DNA from: WHSW01 sp963781265
GTDB lineage: Bacteria; Actinomycetota; Thermoleophilia; Solirubrobacterales; 70-9
NCBI GenBank assembly: GCA_963781265.1
Contig: CAWAFH010000012.1
Coordinates: 186,001-250,000 of the forward strand
Direction of reading: 5' to 3'
DNA: 64,000 bases
Positions 49,021 to 59,044 of the stretch are shown here, piece by piece (positions within the stretch are counted from its first letter, which is position 1; every line of letters begins with the position of its first letter). Position numbers and translations under genes: made by a program. The notes under the pieces are model-generated. The model did not search any database, had not been told where the DNA came from, and worked only from the letters and a program-made list of their open reading frames with translations.

Positions 49021-50148
49021 GTGCAAGCCTCCGCGGCGCTCCGGCGCACCCCTCTCTACGACGCGCACGTCGCCGCCGGCGCGCGCCTGGTCCCGTTCGC
49101 GGGCTGGGAGATGCCGGTCCAGTACGAGGGGGTGAGCGCGGAACACCTCGCGGTGCGCTCCGGGTGCGGGGTGTTCGACGTCTCGCACATGGGCGAGATC
49201 GAGACCTCCGGGCCGGGGGCGATCGACCTGCTCCAGCGCCTGCTCTCCAACGACGTCGCCAGGCTCGAGGTCGGCGGCGCGCAGTACTCGCTCCTCTGCC
49301 GCGAGGACGGCGGGGTGCTCGACGACCTGTTCACCTACCGGCTCGGCGACGACCGGTATCTGACCGTCACCAACGCCGCCAACCACGAGCGCGATCTCGC
49401 CTGGTTCGCCGAGCACGCCCCGGAGTTCGACGCCGAGGTGACCGACCGGCTCGACGACTACGCGATGCTCGCCGTCCAGGGCCCGCGGGCGCGCGAGATC
49501 GTCGCCGGGCTGCTGGACGGCGACCTGCCCGCCCGCTTACATACAGCCGAGCTGGCGCTGCGCCCCCGCACGCCCGCAGGCGAAGCCGAGGACGTGGCGG
49601 GACAGTTGCTCGTCTGCGGCACCGGCTACACCGGCGAGGACGGGGTCGAGATCCTGACCGCGCCCGAGGCAGCGGCGCCGCTCTGGGACGCCCTGCTCGC
49701 CGGCGGCGCGGCGCCGGCCGGCCTCGGCGCGCGCGACACCCTGCGCCTCGAGGTCTGCTTTCACCTCTACGGCAACGACCTCTCCACGGATCGCAACCCG
49801 ATCGAGGCCGGCCTCGGGTGGGCGTGCAAGGAGGAGACCGGCTTCATCGGCTCCGACGCGGTCGCCCGAGCGCGCGCCGAGGGCACGAACGAGCGGCTGG
49901 CGCCCTTCGCGATCACCGATCGCGGGATCCCGCGCCAGGGCAACGAGGTGCTCGCCGGCGGCGAGCCCGCCGGGACGGTGACCAGCGGCACGTACTCGCC
50001 GTCGCTCGAGCGCGGGGTCGGGATGGCCTACGTCCGCGCCGACCTCGCCGAGGCCGGGACCGAGGTCGAGATCGACGTCCGCGGAAAGCGCCGCCCCGCG
50101 CGCATAGAGTCCAAGCCCCTCTACGACCCCGACCGAACGGAGCATTGA
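49021..50148 (+). CDS. gcvT: Glycine cleavage system T protein (aminomethyltransferase)
   Basis: The 375-residue protein transfers the methylene group from aminomethyl-lipoyl GcvH to tetrahydrofolate. Motifs: TPLYDAHVAAGARLVPFAGWEMPVQY start, GVFDVSHMGEIE, and GTGYTGEDGVEI with ARDTLRLEVCFHLYGNDL. A short stretch near 175-192 (LRPRTPAGEAEDVAGQ) looks like a small insertion compared with typical members. gcvH begins two bases after the stop. Confidence 0.95.
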   Translation: MQASAALRRTPLYDAHVAAGARLVPFAGWEMPVQYEGVSAEHLAVRSGCGVFDVSHMGEIETSGPGAIDLLQRLLSNDVARLEVGGAQYSLLCREDGGVLDDLFTYRLGDDRYLTVTNAANHERDLAWFAEHAPEFDAEVTDRLDDYAMLAVQGPRAREIVAGLLDGDLPARLHTAELALRPRTPAGEAEDVAGQLLVCGTGYTGEDGVEILTAPEAAAPLWDALLAGGAAPAGLGARDTLRLEVCFHLYGNDLSTDRNPIEAGLGWACKEETGFIGSDAVARARAEGTNERLAPFAITDRGIPRQGNEVLAGGEPAGTVTSGTYSPSLERGVGMAYVRADLAEAGTEVEIDVRGKRRPARIESKPLYDPDRTEH

Positions 50149-50149
50149 C

Positions 50150-50542
50150 TTGGCCGAGGAGACCTACCCAGACGACCTGAAGTACCACCCCGAGCACGAT
50201 TGGGCGCGGATCGACGGCGACCGGGCCGTCTTCGGGATCACCTGGTACGCCCAGGACGCGCTCGGCGAGGTCGTCTTCTGCGAGCCCCCCGAGGTCGGCG
50301 CGACGCTCGCCAGGGACTCCGCCTACGCCGAGGTCGAGTCGGTGAAGGCCGTCTCCGACGTGATCGCGCCGCTCTCCGGCGAGGTGGTCGAGGTCAACGA
50401 GGCGCTCGCCGACGCGCCCGAGGCGATCAACGAGGACCCCTACGGGGCCGGCTGGCTGGTCAAGGTGAAGCTGGCCGATCCGGCCGAGGTCGAGACGCTG
50501 CTCGACGTCGCCGCGTATCGCGCCCTGCTCGCCGGCGACTGA
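50150..50542 (+). CDS. gcvH: Glycine cleavage system H protein
   Basis: The 130-residue lipoyl carrier shuttles aminomethyl groups among the P, T and L proteins. The start matches YHPEHDWARIDGDRAVFGIT, and the lipoylation site is Lys66 in EVESVKAVSDVIAPLSGEV. The TTG at 50150 is preceded by GGAG at about 8 nt. The gene is followed by the secreted-protein block instead of gcvP. Confidence 0.95.
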   Translation: MAEETYPDDLKYHPEHDWARIDGDRAVFGITWYAQDALGEVVFCEPPEVGATLARDSAYAEVESVKAVSDVIAPLSGEVVEVNEALADAPEAINEDPYGAGWLVKVKLADPAEVETLLDVAAYRALLAGD

Positions 50543-50547
50543 CCCCC

Positions 50548-50577
50548 TTGACAAGCGGTGGCTCGCGGGAGGAAGGT
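50548..50577 (+). promoter_or_regulatory. Promoter-like element CCCCTTGACA before decayed secreted-protein gene
   Basis: TTGACA (50548-50553) is followed after 18-19 bp by AAGGTT. The intact paralogue has the same CCCCTTGACA at 51385-51394, with AGGGTT at nearly the same distance, so the promoter was duplicated with the gene. Confidence 0.45.
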
Positions 50578-50645
50578 TGCGCTGCAGCGCCAGCTGGCGG
50601 GCCCGCGCAGGGACGCCAGCCGAAACACCACTCTCCTGGAGGGAC

Positions 50646-51269
50646 ATGAGCAAGCTCACTCACAGGCCGGCCGTCACCGGCGATCGTCGTCGCCGTCGTC
50701 GCCCTGGCCTTCGCCATGGTCGGATCCGCGGTCGCGGGCACCGACGGGCTCAGCAGCAAGATCACCAAGTCGAAGGTCAAGTCGATCTCGAACAAGCAGA
50801 TCGACAAGGCGGAGCCCGGGCTGTCGGTCGACCACGCCAAGACTGCCGACAACGCGACCAACGCGACCAACGCGACCAACGCGAGCGCGGTCGGCGGGCA
50901 GACGGTCGCGAAGGTGTTCACGAAGATCCCGACAGGGACCGGCGCGACCAACGTGTTCTCCGGCAACGGCCTCTCCGTGACGGTGGCCTGCCCTGGAGGG
51001 CGCTTGCCATCAACGCGACGACGAGCGTCAACGACTCGTACATCGGGAGCAACTGGACGACGCGGCGACCCCTCACGGTAACCGCGACTCCAACTTCGAC
51101 GTTGGAGACAACTTCAACGTGCTGGGCGGTGCCACCTCGCGGTGAGGGGACGGTCACCTACAGCCAGTCGGACGGCCACTACGTGAACATGCTGATCGGA
51201 GCCGATGACTCGAATACCTTCGGCACCTTCGCCGGCTGCGTCGTGGTCGGGACGGTCACCAGCGGCTAG
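50646..51269 (+). pseudogene. Frameshifted secreted-protein gene, paralogue of the next gene
   Basis: ATG 50646 has a good ribosome-binding site (GGAGGGAC). Coding then moves among frames: near 50665 into GRPSPAIVVAVVALAFAMVG and the shared TDGLSSKITKSKVKSISNKQ; near 50995 into ALAINATTSVNDSYIGSNW; near 51055 into DDAATPHGNRDSNFDVGDNF; near 51145 back to GEGTVTYSQSDGHYVNMLIG and the stop at 51267. Joined, this gives about 205 residues: a signal peptide, a KIxKSKVKSI head shared with the 51482 gene, an Asn/Ala/Thr repeat (NATNATNATNASA) and a different C-terminal domain. Four shifts make true decay more likely than chance errors, though these cannot be excluded. Confidence 0.7.
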
Positions 51270-51294
51270 CCCCGCTCGGCGACACGCGTCGCAT

Positions 51295-51325
51295 TCGGAG
51301 GGCCGGCCGACGGCCGGCCCTCCGA
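51295..51325 (+). terminator. 14-bp perfect hairpin after the decayed gene
   Basis: TCGGAGGGCCGGCC (51295-51308) pairs perfectly with GGCCGGCCCTCCGA (51312-51325) around a GAC loop, 26 nt after the stop. No U-run follows, but stem strength and place suggest a transcription terminator. Confidence 0.6.
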
Positions 51326-51388
51326 CGTGTGGCCGCGCGCGGCGGTCGCAGGCCGGGCCGCATCGGGGCGCTCTGGCCAAGGTTCCCC

Positions 51389-51418
51389 TTGACATCCGGG
51401 CCGCCGTGAAAGAGGGTT
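51389..51418 (+). promoter_or_regulatory. Promoter-like element CCCCTTGACA before secreted-protein gene
   Basis: TTGACA (51389-51394) with AGGGTT about 19 bp downstream matches the element before the decayed paralogue. A leader of roughly 55 nt with GAGGAGGGGACC as ribosome-binding site follows. Confidence 0.45.
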
Positions 51419-51481
51419 CCCGCCGGACGGGTCTCTCCGGTACGGGGGACCGGACATCACAACGAGGAGGGGACCTCTCAG

Positions 51482-52129
51482 ATGAGTGTTAGCAAGCGAA
51501 GCCGGCCGTCGCCGGCGGTAGTTCTCGCAGCGCTCGCCCTGGTATTCGCCATGGTGGGATCTGCGGTCGCCGGAACCGACGGGCTCAGCAACAAGATCAC
51601 CAAGTCGAAGGTCAAGTCGATCGCCAACAAGCAGATCGACAAGGCGGAGCCGACGCTGAACGTGAACAGCGCGAAGACGGCGGCGCCGTCCGGACCCGCC
51701 GGTGGCGACCTGACCGGGAGCTACCCGAACCCGACGATCGGCGCCAACAAGGTCGACGGGGCGAAGATCGCCGCCAGTGCGGTCGGCAACAATGCGATCG
51801 CGAACGATGCCGTCAACGCGGCGAAGATCGCCGCGGACGCGGTCGGCAAGTCGGAGCTCGCCGCGAACTCGGTCGGCGCCAGCGAGCTCGGGAATATCAC
51901 CGAGATCGACACCGTCAGCGCCAGCATCGCCGACAACTCCAGCGGGAGCGTCACCGCGCCCTGTCCCGCGGGCTCCCAGGTCGTCAGCGGCGGCAACGAC
52001 GGGTTCCTCGTCAACGGGTACTTCGTCGTCGCATCCCGTCAGTCCGGCAATGGCTGGGCGGTGTTCCTGCAGAACAATTCCGGCGCGGCCAGGACGATCA
52101 CCGCGCACGCGTACTGCCTGGACCAGTAG
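51482..52129 (+). CDS. Secreted protein with tail-fibre-like repeats
   Basis: The 215-residue product has a signal peptide (PSPAVVLAALALVFAMVGSAVAG, cleavage near residue 31), a basic head NKITKSKVKSIANKQIDKAE shared with the neighbouring decayed gene, then GGDLTGSYPNPTIGANKVDG, a motif common in phage tail fibres and bacterial surface proteins, and degenerate repeats built on AxxxxAIANDAVNAAKIAADA (about 75-140). The last 75 residues (PCPAGSQVVSGGNDGFLV to TAHAYCLDQ) form a separate domain with two Cys. I cannot name a function; a surface or extracellular structural protein is likely. A strong terminator follows. Confidence 0.75.
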   Translation: MSVSKRSRPSPAVVLAALALVFAMVGSAVAGTDGLSNKITKSKVKSIANKQIDKAEPTLNVNSAKTAAPSGPAGGDLTGSYPNPTIGANKVDGAKIAASAVGNNAIANDAVNAAKIAADAVGKSELAANSVGASELGNITEIDTVSASIADNSSGSVTAPCPAGSQVVSGGNDGFLVNGYFVVASRQSGNGWAVFLQNNSGAARTITAHAYCLDQ

Positions 52130-52167
52130 ATCAGGGACGACAGGCCAACAGCGCGTTAGTACTCTGG

Positions 52168-52204
52168 AAGGCGAACGGGGCCAGGCGGCCCCGTTCGCCT
52201 TTCG
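52168..52204 (+). terminator. 15-bp hairpin terminator with U-rich tail
   Basis: AAGGCGAACGGGGCC (52168-52182) pairs perfectly with GGCCCCGTTCGCCTT (52187-52201) around AGGC, followed by TCGTT. It lies 38 nt after the secreted-protein stop and is the clearest intrinsic terminator in the window. Confidence 0.8.
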
Positions 52205-52233
52205 TTGACTTGGCGGATTGAAGGCAGGTGGGC

Positions 52234-52788
52234 ATGGTCAGCAACAAGAATCGAGCGGCGCGGGCCGCGCCGCTGGCCGTCGTGGCCCTGGCCGCGGCGA
52301 TTGCGGGGTGCGGGGGCGACGACGAGGCCCCGACGACGACGGTTCTGACGCAACCGCAGACGACCGCTCCCGCCCCGCAGGCGAGCACGGCAGACCCCGA
52401 CGGTGGCGGTGGACCGCAGGACGGATCCGGCGGCTCGAACAGCGGCCACCAGGGCAAGCCGCCGTCAGGCCAGGGCGACGAAGGTGAGCGCTCTCGATCC
52501 GGGACCGGCGCGAGCGAGCACGGCTCGGGGTCTGGCGCTGAACAGCCCAGCGGGTCTCACGGTTCAGGGGGCGAGGCGAGCGGTCAGCATGGATCGAACG
52601 GCGGGCACGGATCGCCGGGAGGGGGCTCCGGCTCGCAGAGCACCGCCGGCGTCGAGCCGGAAGCCGGCTCGGCTCAGGGGTCGAGCGCGGGTTCCGGGAG
52701 CACCGCGACGGTGAAGCCCGCGGCGGGCCAACCGGCCCAGGGGTCGGGCGAGCAAGCTGCGGGCGGCCCCGGAAGCACCGCGGAGTAG
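52234..52788 (+). CDS. Gly/Ser-rich lipoprotein
   Basis: The 184-residue product begins with a lipoprotein signal peptide (AAPLAVVALAAAIAGC, Cys in the lipobox) followed by a long low-complexity chain of Gly, Ser, Gln, Glu, Thr and scattered His (for example GSHGSGGEASGQHGSNGGHG). There is no recognisable domain. It would be a lipid-anchored, disordered surface protein. GTG at 52228 would add two residues. It is codirectional with the next lipoprotein gene, 13 bp apart, so they form a pair. Confidence 0.65.
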   Translation: MVSNKNRAARAAPLAVVALAAAIAGCGGDDEAPTTTVLTQPQTTAPAPQASTADPDGGGGPQDGSGGSNSGHQGKPPSGQGDEGERSRSGTGASEHGSGSGAEQPSGSHGSGGEASGQHGSNGGHGSPGGGSGSQSTAGVEPEAGSAQGSSAGSGSTATVKPAAGQPAQGSGEQAAGGPGSTAE

Positions 52789-52801
52789 TACGCCTTCCTC
52801 G

Positions 52802-53335
52802 ATGCGCCGCTCAATCCACCTCGGCCTGGCGCTCGTCGTGCTCGTGATCGGCGGGTGCGGGGGCGATGATCAGGCGAGCACCTCCCCGAGCCCTGAAGCG
52901 AAGGCCTACGCGGCGAAGCTGAACGCCGCGCAGGCGAAGGTCCTCGAGGACGTGACCAGCGAGGCCAACGGCATCGTACCGTCCACCGATGCGGCGGCCG
53001 CTCGGCAGGCGAGGCGAATCGCGGCGGCCTTCGAGGACTTCGCCGATCGCGTGAGAGCGATCTCTCCGCCTCCGGAGGTCGCCGATCTCCACGCGCGGCT
53101 GATCGCCACCTTGGACCGGATCGCCCGGAAGCTGGAGGTCTCGGCCGAGAGCCTGCGAGCCGGTACGGGTGAGGGTGCGGCGGCCGCGGCGCCCGTGGAG
53201 GGGATCGCCTTGGGGAATCTGGAGCCCCTGCTCGTACGGATCAACAAGGCGCTCGGGCTCCAACCGACACAAGCGTCCACGACGATCCCCGCCGCTCCCA
53301 CGAGCAGCGATCCGACCGGGGCACCGGCGCCGTAG
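52802..53335 (+). CDS. Putative lipoprotein, helical
   Basis: The 177-residue protein has a lipoprotein signal (LGLALVVLVIGGC, Cys about 19) and a helical domain (about 30-125: AKLNAAQAKVLEDVTSEANG, AAFEDFADRVRAISPPPEVA, LIATLDRIARKLEVSAESLR) ending in a Thr/Pro/Ala-rich tail. I do not recognise the family; the pattern of helical repeats with PPPEVADLH is common in actinobacterial lipoproteins of unknown function. It ends 20 bp before gcvPA. Confidence 0.75.
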   Translation: MRRSIHLGLALVVLVIGGCGGDDQASTSPSPEAKAYAAKLNAAQAKVLEDVTSEANGIVPSTDAAAARQARRIAAAFEDFADRVRAISPPPEVADLHARLIATLDRIARKLEVSAESLRAGTGEGAAAAAPVEGIALGNLEPLLVRINKALGLQPTQASTTIPAAPTSSDPTGAPAP

Positions 53336-53342
53336 GGGCCGC

Positions 53343-53348
53343 TAGCCT
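53343..53348 (+). promoter_or_regulatory. -10 element TAGCCT before gcvPA
   Basis: TAGCCT ends 7 nt before the GTG at 53356, identical in sequence and spacing to that of gcvT. Confidence 0.5.
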
Positions 53349-53355
53349 CATCCGG

Positions 53356-54740
<1,385 letters not shown>

Positions 54741-54744
<4 letters not shown>

Positions 54745-56285
54745 CGGAGCGCCCACCGGCGACGGCCGAGATCCCCACCCCTCAGCAGCGCGACCCGGCG
54801 GTGACGATCTACGAGCGCTCGGTCGAGGGCCGGCGCGCCGGCACGCTCCCGCCGGCCGGCGTCCCCGAGCCGCCGCTCGACGAGCTGATCCCGGCGAAGC
54901 TGCTGCGCGAGCGCGGTCCGCAGCTCCCCGAGGTCTCCGAGCCCGAGATCGTGCGCCATTACAACCGGATCTCGCGCCGCAACTTCGACCTCGACACCGG
55001 CCCCTATCCGCTCGGCTCGTGCACGATGAAGCACAACCCGCGCCTCAACGAGAAGGTGGCGGCGCTGCCCGGCCACGCGCGCCTGCACCCGGCCCAGGAC
55101 CCGAAGCGCGCCCAGGGCGCGCTCGAGCTGATGTGGAACCTCGAGCGGGCGCTGGCGGAGATCACCGGCCTGCCGGAGGTGTCGCTACAGCCGTCCGCCG
55201 GCTCGCACGGCGAGCTCGCCGGGCTCCTGCTGACCCGCGCCTACCACGAGGACCGCGGCGAGCAGCGGACCAAGGTCCTCACCCCCGACACCGCCCACGG
55301 CACGAACCCCGCCAGCGTGACGATGGCGGGCTACGAGGTGGTCAAGGTCGAGACCGACGAGCGCGGCGGCGTCGACCTCGACGACCTGCGCGCGAAGGCC
55401 GACCCAGACGTCGCCTGCCTGATGCTGACCAACCCGAACACGCTCGGCCTCTTCGACGAGAACATCGCCGAGATCGCCTCGATCGTGCACGACGTCGGCG
55501 GCACCCTCTATTACGACGGCGCCAACCTGAACGCGATCATGGGCTTCACCCGCCCGGGGGACATGGGCTTCGACATCGTCCATCTCAACCTGCACAAGTC
55601 GTTCAGCCAGCCGCACGGGGGAGGGGGCCCCGGCGCCGGCCCGATCGCGGTCTCCGACCGGATCGCCCCGTTCCTGCCCGCGCCGCGGATCGTCCGCAAC
55701 GCGGGTGGACCGGGAAACGGCAACGGCGCCGGGCCGCAATTCGACCTCGACTACTCGGCGCCCCAGTCGATCGGGCGCCTGCGCGGCTTTCAGGGCAACT
55801 TCGGCGTCTTCGTGCGCTCCTACGCCTACATCTCGAGCCTCGGCGGTGACGGCCTGCGCGACGCATCCGAGACCGCGGTGCTGAACGCCAACTACCTGCT
55901 CGCGAGGCTGCGCTCCGGGCGCGCCGGCAAGTACCTGCCGCTCGCCTTCGACCGCACCCCGATGCACGAGTTCGTCCTCTCGGCCGCGCCGGCCAAGCGC
56001 GAGCTCGAGGTGCACACCCTCGACGTCGCCAAGCGCCTGCTCGACTACGGATTCCACCCGCCGACGATCTACTTCCCGCTGCTCGTCGATGAGGCCCTGA
56101 TGGTCGAGCCGACGGAGACCGAGACTCGCGAGTCGCTCGACCGGCTGGCCGAGGCGATCGAGGAGATCCTCACCGAGGCGGAGGAGGACGCCGAGATCCT
56201 GCGCCAGGCGCCCTACACGACGCCCGTCCGCCGTCTCGACGAAGCCGCGGCGAGCCGCAAGCCGACGATTCGCCAGCCGCTCTAG
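54741..56285 (+). CDS. gcvPB: Glycine dehydrogenase (decarboxylating) subunit 2
   Basis: The 514-residue PLP-binding half of the P protein. Motifs: YPLGSCTMKHNPRLNEKVAA, LQPSAGSHGELAGLLLTRAY, DTAHGTNPASVTMAGYEVV and the PLP Lys286 in HLNLHKSFSQPHGGGGPGAG. Length agrees with the family. Its stop TAG shares CTAG with the stop of the convergent GNAT-like gene. Confidence 0.96.
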
Positions 56286-56611
56286 CGCCCGAGCGGAGCC
56301 AGGCGGCCGCGCGTCGGCAGTGGCGGATGCGACCGGGCGACCAGCCGTGGCAGCGATGCCCGGCGCCGGGCCTGCTCGTGGCGCGCCCGCAGTAGAGCGA
56401 CGAGCTCCCAGGTGTGCCGAAACGGGTCGGCGATCACGGTGCCGCGGTCGAGCGCGATCGCAGCCCTCAGCTCACCCGCCACCTCGGCGACCAGCACCGG
56501 CCCGGCGGGGACGGCGGCCGAATCACGCTCGGCGAGCCGGCGCACGGCGGCGGCGTCGTCGTCGGAGGCCATGCGGATCGATACCGGTTCAATTGAGCGA
56601 ATGTTTGACAT
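56282..56611 (-). CDS. Small GNAT-like protein of unknown function
   Basis: The 109-residue product starts like a GNAT acetyltransferase (VSIRMASDDDAAAVRRLAER, then VLVAEVAGELRAAIALDRGT) but stops after the first half of the fold: the acetyl-CoA loop is missing. The tail DPFRHTWELVALLRARHEQA is common to an actinobacterial family of such shortened proteins, so it is probably complete rather than broken. It diverges from the MocR gene; its ATG (56611) lies within the TTGACA of that promoter, so the two are linked in control. Confidence 0.65.
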   Translation of the reverse strand: MSNIRSIEPVSIRMASDDDAAAVRRLAERDSAAVPAGPVLVAEVAGELRAAIALDRGTVIADPFRHTWELVALLRARHEQARRRASLPRLVARSHPPLPTRGRLAPLGR

Positions 56612-56636
56612 AGTGCCCTCGTCTGGATAGTGTCCT
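56605..56636 (+). promoter_or_regulatory. MocR gene promoter with direct repeats ATAGTGYCCT
   Basis: TTGACA (56605-56610) and TAGTGT (56628-56633) are 17 bp apart. Overlapping them are direct repeats ATAGTGCCCT (56610-56619) and ATAGTGTCCT (56627-56636), 17 bp apart, suitable for an autoregulating MocR dimer. A TGTAT/ATACA dyad (56664-56688) spans the ATG. Confidence 0.55.
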
Positions 56637-56678
56637 GCGTGCTCTCAGGCAGCCTAAGCACCATGTATCGATAGATCA

Positions 56679-58187
56679 ATGTCATACAAAGACAGATTGT
56701 CTGATCTGAAACGCGGTGGCGAGACCTCGCTCACCCAGCAGCTGATCGACCTGATCTCGGCGGCGATCGAATCGGGCGAGCTCGCTCCGGAGGAGAAGCT
56801 CCCACCGACCCGTGAGCTCGCCGAGCTCGCCGGCGTCAACCACCTGACCGCGGTCCGCGCCTACCGGCGGCTGCGCGAGCTCGGCCTGGTCAGTTCGCAG
56901 GTCGGCCGCGGCACGTTCGTCCGTGGCAGCGGCGCCGGGCGACCGGCCGCCGGCGGGGTCTCGGACTCGATCTCGTGGCAGCGCTACGCGCTTCCCGATG
57001 CCGACGAGACGTACGGCGACCGGGTGCTCGCCGAGATGCACCGGCAGGCGACGACCGAGGGCCTGATCCCGCTCTCGGTCGGCTACCCGTCCGCGAAGCT
57101 GTTCCCCGCCGCGGAGATCGGCGACGCGATCGCCGCAACCCTTCGCGACGAGCCCGAGCGCGCGCTCCAGTACTCGGACGTGCAGGGAGTCCCCGAGCTC
57201 GCGGCCGAGCTCGCCCGGCTGTCCTCGGAGCGCGGGGCGCCCGAGGATCCCGACGACATCCTGATCACCACCGGCGCGAGCCAGGCGCTCGCGGTCGCCT
57301 GCCGGGCGATCCTGCGTCCCGGCGACGTCGCCGCGTGCGAGGACCCCAGCTTCACCTCGGTGATCCGCTCGATGCGCGACACCGGCGCCCGGGTGATCGG
57401 CGTCCCGTGCGACGACGACGGGCTCGAGCTCGACGCGCTCGAGGCGCTGCTCTCGCGCCAGGAGATCCGGATGCTGGCGATCCAGCCTCGCCTGCACAAC
57501 CCGACCGGGCGTGACCTCAGCGGCGCCCGGCGCGCTCGGCTGCTCGAGCTCGCGCGCCGCCACGGGTTCTTCATCCTCGAGGACGGGATCTACGGCGACC
57601 TGCGCTTCGCCGGCGCCGACCCGCGCTCGCTGCGCTCGGAGGCGCCGGCGCACGTCGTCTACGTGGACTCGTTCTCCAAGACCCTGAGCGGCGGCCTGCG
57701 GATGGGCTGGGTGGCCGCGAGCGGCCCGGTGCTCGATCGCATCATCGCCGCGAAGCGCTCCCACGACGTCCACAGCCCGACGCTCACCCAGCTCGCCGTC
57801 GCCCGCTACCTCGCCACCGGCGCGTTCCCGGCGCAGGCAGCGCTGGCGACGGGCTTCTATCGCGAGCGCCTCGAGACGATGCGGAGCTCGATCGAGCGCC
57901 ACCTCGGATCGGTCGCGAGCTATACGGAGCCGCTCGGCGGCGGCCACCTGTGGCTCGGGCTCGATCTGGACCTCGACGAGCGTGAGCTCGCCGACGAGGC
58001 GATCCGCGAAGGGGTCGCGTACGTCCCCGGCGCGGCGCTGCGGACCGAGTCGAGCCCTCACCTGCGCATGCGGCTCTCGTTCGGCTACCTCGACGCGCCC
58101 GAGATCGACGAGGGCCTGCGCCGGATCGCCAGGGCGATCACCAACCTGCGCGCCCGCCCGTCGCGGCGCCAGGCCGTCCCCGTCTGA
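56679..58187 (+). CDS. MocR/PdxR-type regulator (GntR DNA-binding plus aminotransferase fold)
   Basis: The 502-residue protein joins a winged-helix GntR domain (about 15-85: LTQQLIDLISAAIESGELAP, LPPTRELAELAGVNHLTAVR) to a class I aminotransferase-like domain (about 120-490) with the PLP-binding Lys334 in SFSKTLSGGLRMGW and NPTGRD. MocR proteins sense PLP or amino-compounds and regulate vitamin B6, GABA or taurine genes. No such target is next to it. The divergent direct repeats at 56610-56636 suggest autoregulation. Confidence 0.9.
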   Translation: MSYKDRLSDLKRGGETSLTQQLIDLISAAIESGELAPEEKLPPTRELAELAGVNHLTAVRAYRRLRELGLVSSQVGRGTFVRGSGAGRPAAGGVSDSISWQRYALPDADETYGDRVLAEMHRQATTEGLIPLSVGYPSAKLFPAAEIGDAIAATLRDEPERALQYSDVQGVPELAAELARLSSERGAPEDPDDILITTGASQALAVACRAILRPGDVAACEDPSFTSVIRSMRDTGARVIGVPCDDDGLELDALEALLSRQEIRMLAIQPRLHNPTGRDLSGARRARLLELARRHGFFILEDGIYGDLRFAGADPRSLRSEAPAHVVYVDSFSKTLSGGLRMGWVAASGPVLDRIIAAKRSHDVHSPTLTQLAVARYLATGAFPAQAALATGFYRERLETMRSSIERHLGSVASYTEPLGGGHLWLGLDLDLDERELADEAIREGVAYVPGAALRTESSPHLRMRLSFGYLDAPEIDEGLRRIARAITNLRARPSRRQAVPV

Positions 58188-58203
58188 GCGGCTCGCCCGC
58201 TGC

Positions 58204-59013
58204 TCAGGCGGGCTTCGTGCCCTGCGTGATCAGGTAGTCGCCGTCGAACGCGATGCCGCCGTCCTCCGCGTAGGTGAGCTCGTCGAAGACCGCGGTCAGA
58301 TCGCTCTCGAGCGCCTCCCAGCCCGCCTGGTCGAGGGTCGAGCGCAGGAGGACGATCGGGCCGAACTTGGTCCCGTACTCGTCGACCATCTCCGCGACCG
58401 AGTCGAAGTGCCAGTGAGCCGAGGTGTCGGTGAACTCCGGCTCGATCCCGGTGCCGTCGAAGAGCTCGGCGACGTGGTCCCGGACGCCCCACAGCGGCGG
58501 TGGCTGAAAGCCCTCGGGGGGCGTCGGCGCGTGCTTGGCGATCGTCGCGAAGAACTGCCCGATCGCGCCCGCGGGGTTCCACGCGGCGACGCCCATCCGC
58601 CCGCCCGGCTTCAGGACCCGGGCGATCTCGCCGGCCGCGCGCTTGTGGTCGGGGGCGAACATGCAGCCGAAGGTCGAGACCACCACGTCGAAGCTCTGGT
58701 CGTCGAACGGCATGTCCTGGGCGTCGCCCTCGACGAGGTCGAGCTCGACCCCGGCCTCGCCGGCCCGGCGCCGGGCGTCCTCGAACAGCTCGGGCGTGAT
58801 GTCGAGGCCGGTGACCTCGCCGCCGGCGACGGCGGCCGGGATGGCCGCGTTGCCGGTCCCGCAGGCGACGTCGAGCACCCGGTCGCCCGCGTTCACCCCG
58901 ACCCGCGAGACCAGGTTGCCGCCTACCGACCAGATCCGCTCCGCGATCGCGTCGAAGTCTCCCGCCGACCACGTGGCCCGCGCGCGCTGCTGTGCCTCTG
59001 TCGCCACCTTCAA
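58204..59013 (-). CDS. SAM-dependent methyltransferase (UbiE/class I)
   Basis: The 269-residue protein has the SAM-binding motif VLDVACGTGNAAIPAAVAGG (about 46-65), the acidic GLDITPEL and motif DAQDMPFDDQSFDVVVSTFG, then EIARVLKPGGRMGVAAWNP. It is a class I methyltransferase with unknown acceptor. The start is TTG at 59013 (AAAGGGGC upstream); GTG at 59007 is also possible. It follows the ligD polymerase gene by 31 bp on the same strand and may be the end of the DNA-repair operon by position only. Confidence 0.85.
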   Translation of the reverse strand: MKVATEAQQRARATWSAGDFDAIAERIWSVGGNLVSRVGVNAGDRVLDVACGTGNAAIPAAVAGGEVTGLDITPELFEDARRRAGEAGVELDLVEGDAQDMPFDDQSFDVVVSTFGCMFAPDHKRAAGEIARVLKPGGRMGVAAWNPAGAIGQFFATIAKHAPTPPEGFQPPPLWGVRDHVAELFDGTGIEPEFTDTSAHWHFDSVAEMVDEYGTKFGPIVLLRSTLDQAGWEALESDLTAVFDELTYAEDGGIAFDGDYLITQGTKPA

Positions 59014-59044
59014 GCCCCTTTCGCCTGGAACGATTGCGGCGATC

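Noticed and set aside
50577..51269. 230-residue plus-strand frame over the decayed secreted-protein gene
   Set aside because: Its first two thirds are Arg-rich off-frame text; only two stretches of its C-terminal part belong to the real, frameshifted gene.
51661..51900. Tail-fibre-like repeats as evidence of prophage
   Set aside because: The protein has a signal peptide and no phage structural, integrase or lysis genes are nearby; SYPNPT repeats also occur in bacterial surface proteins.
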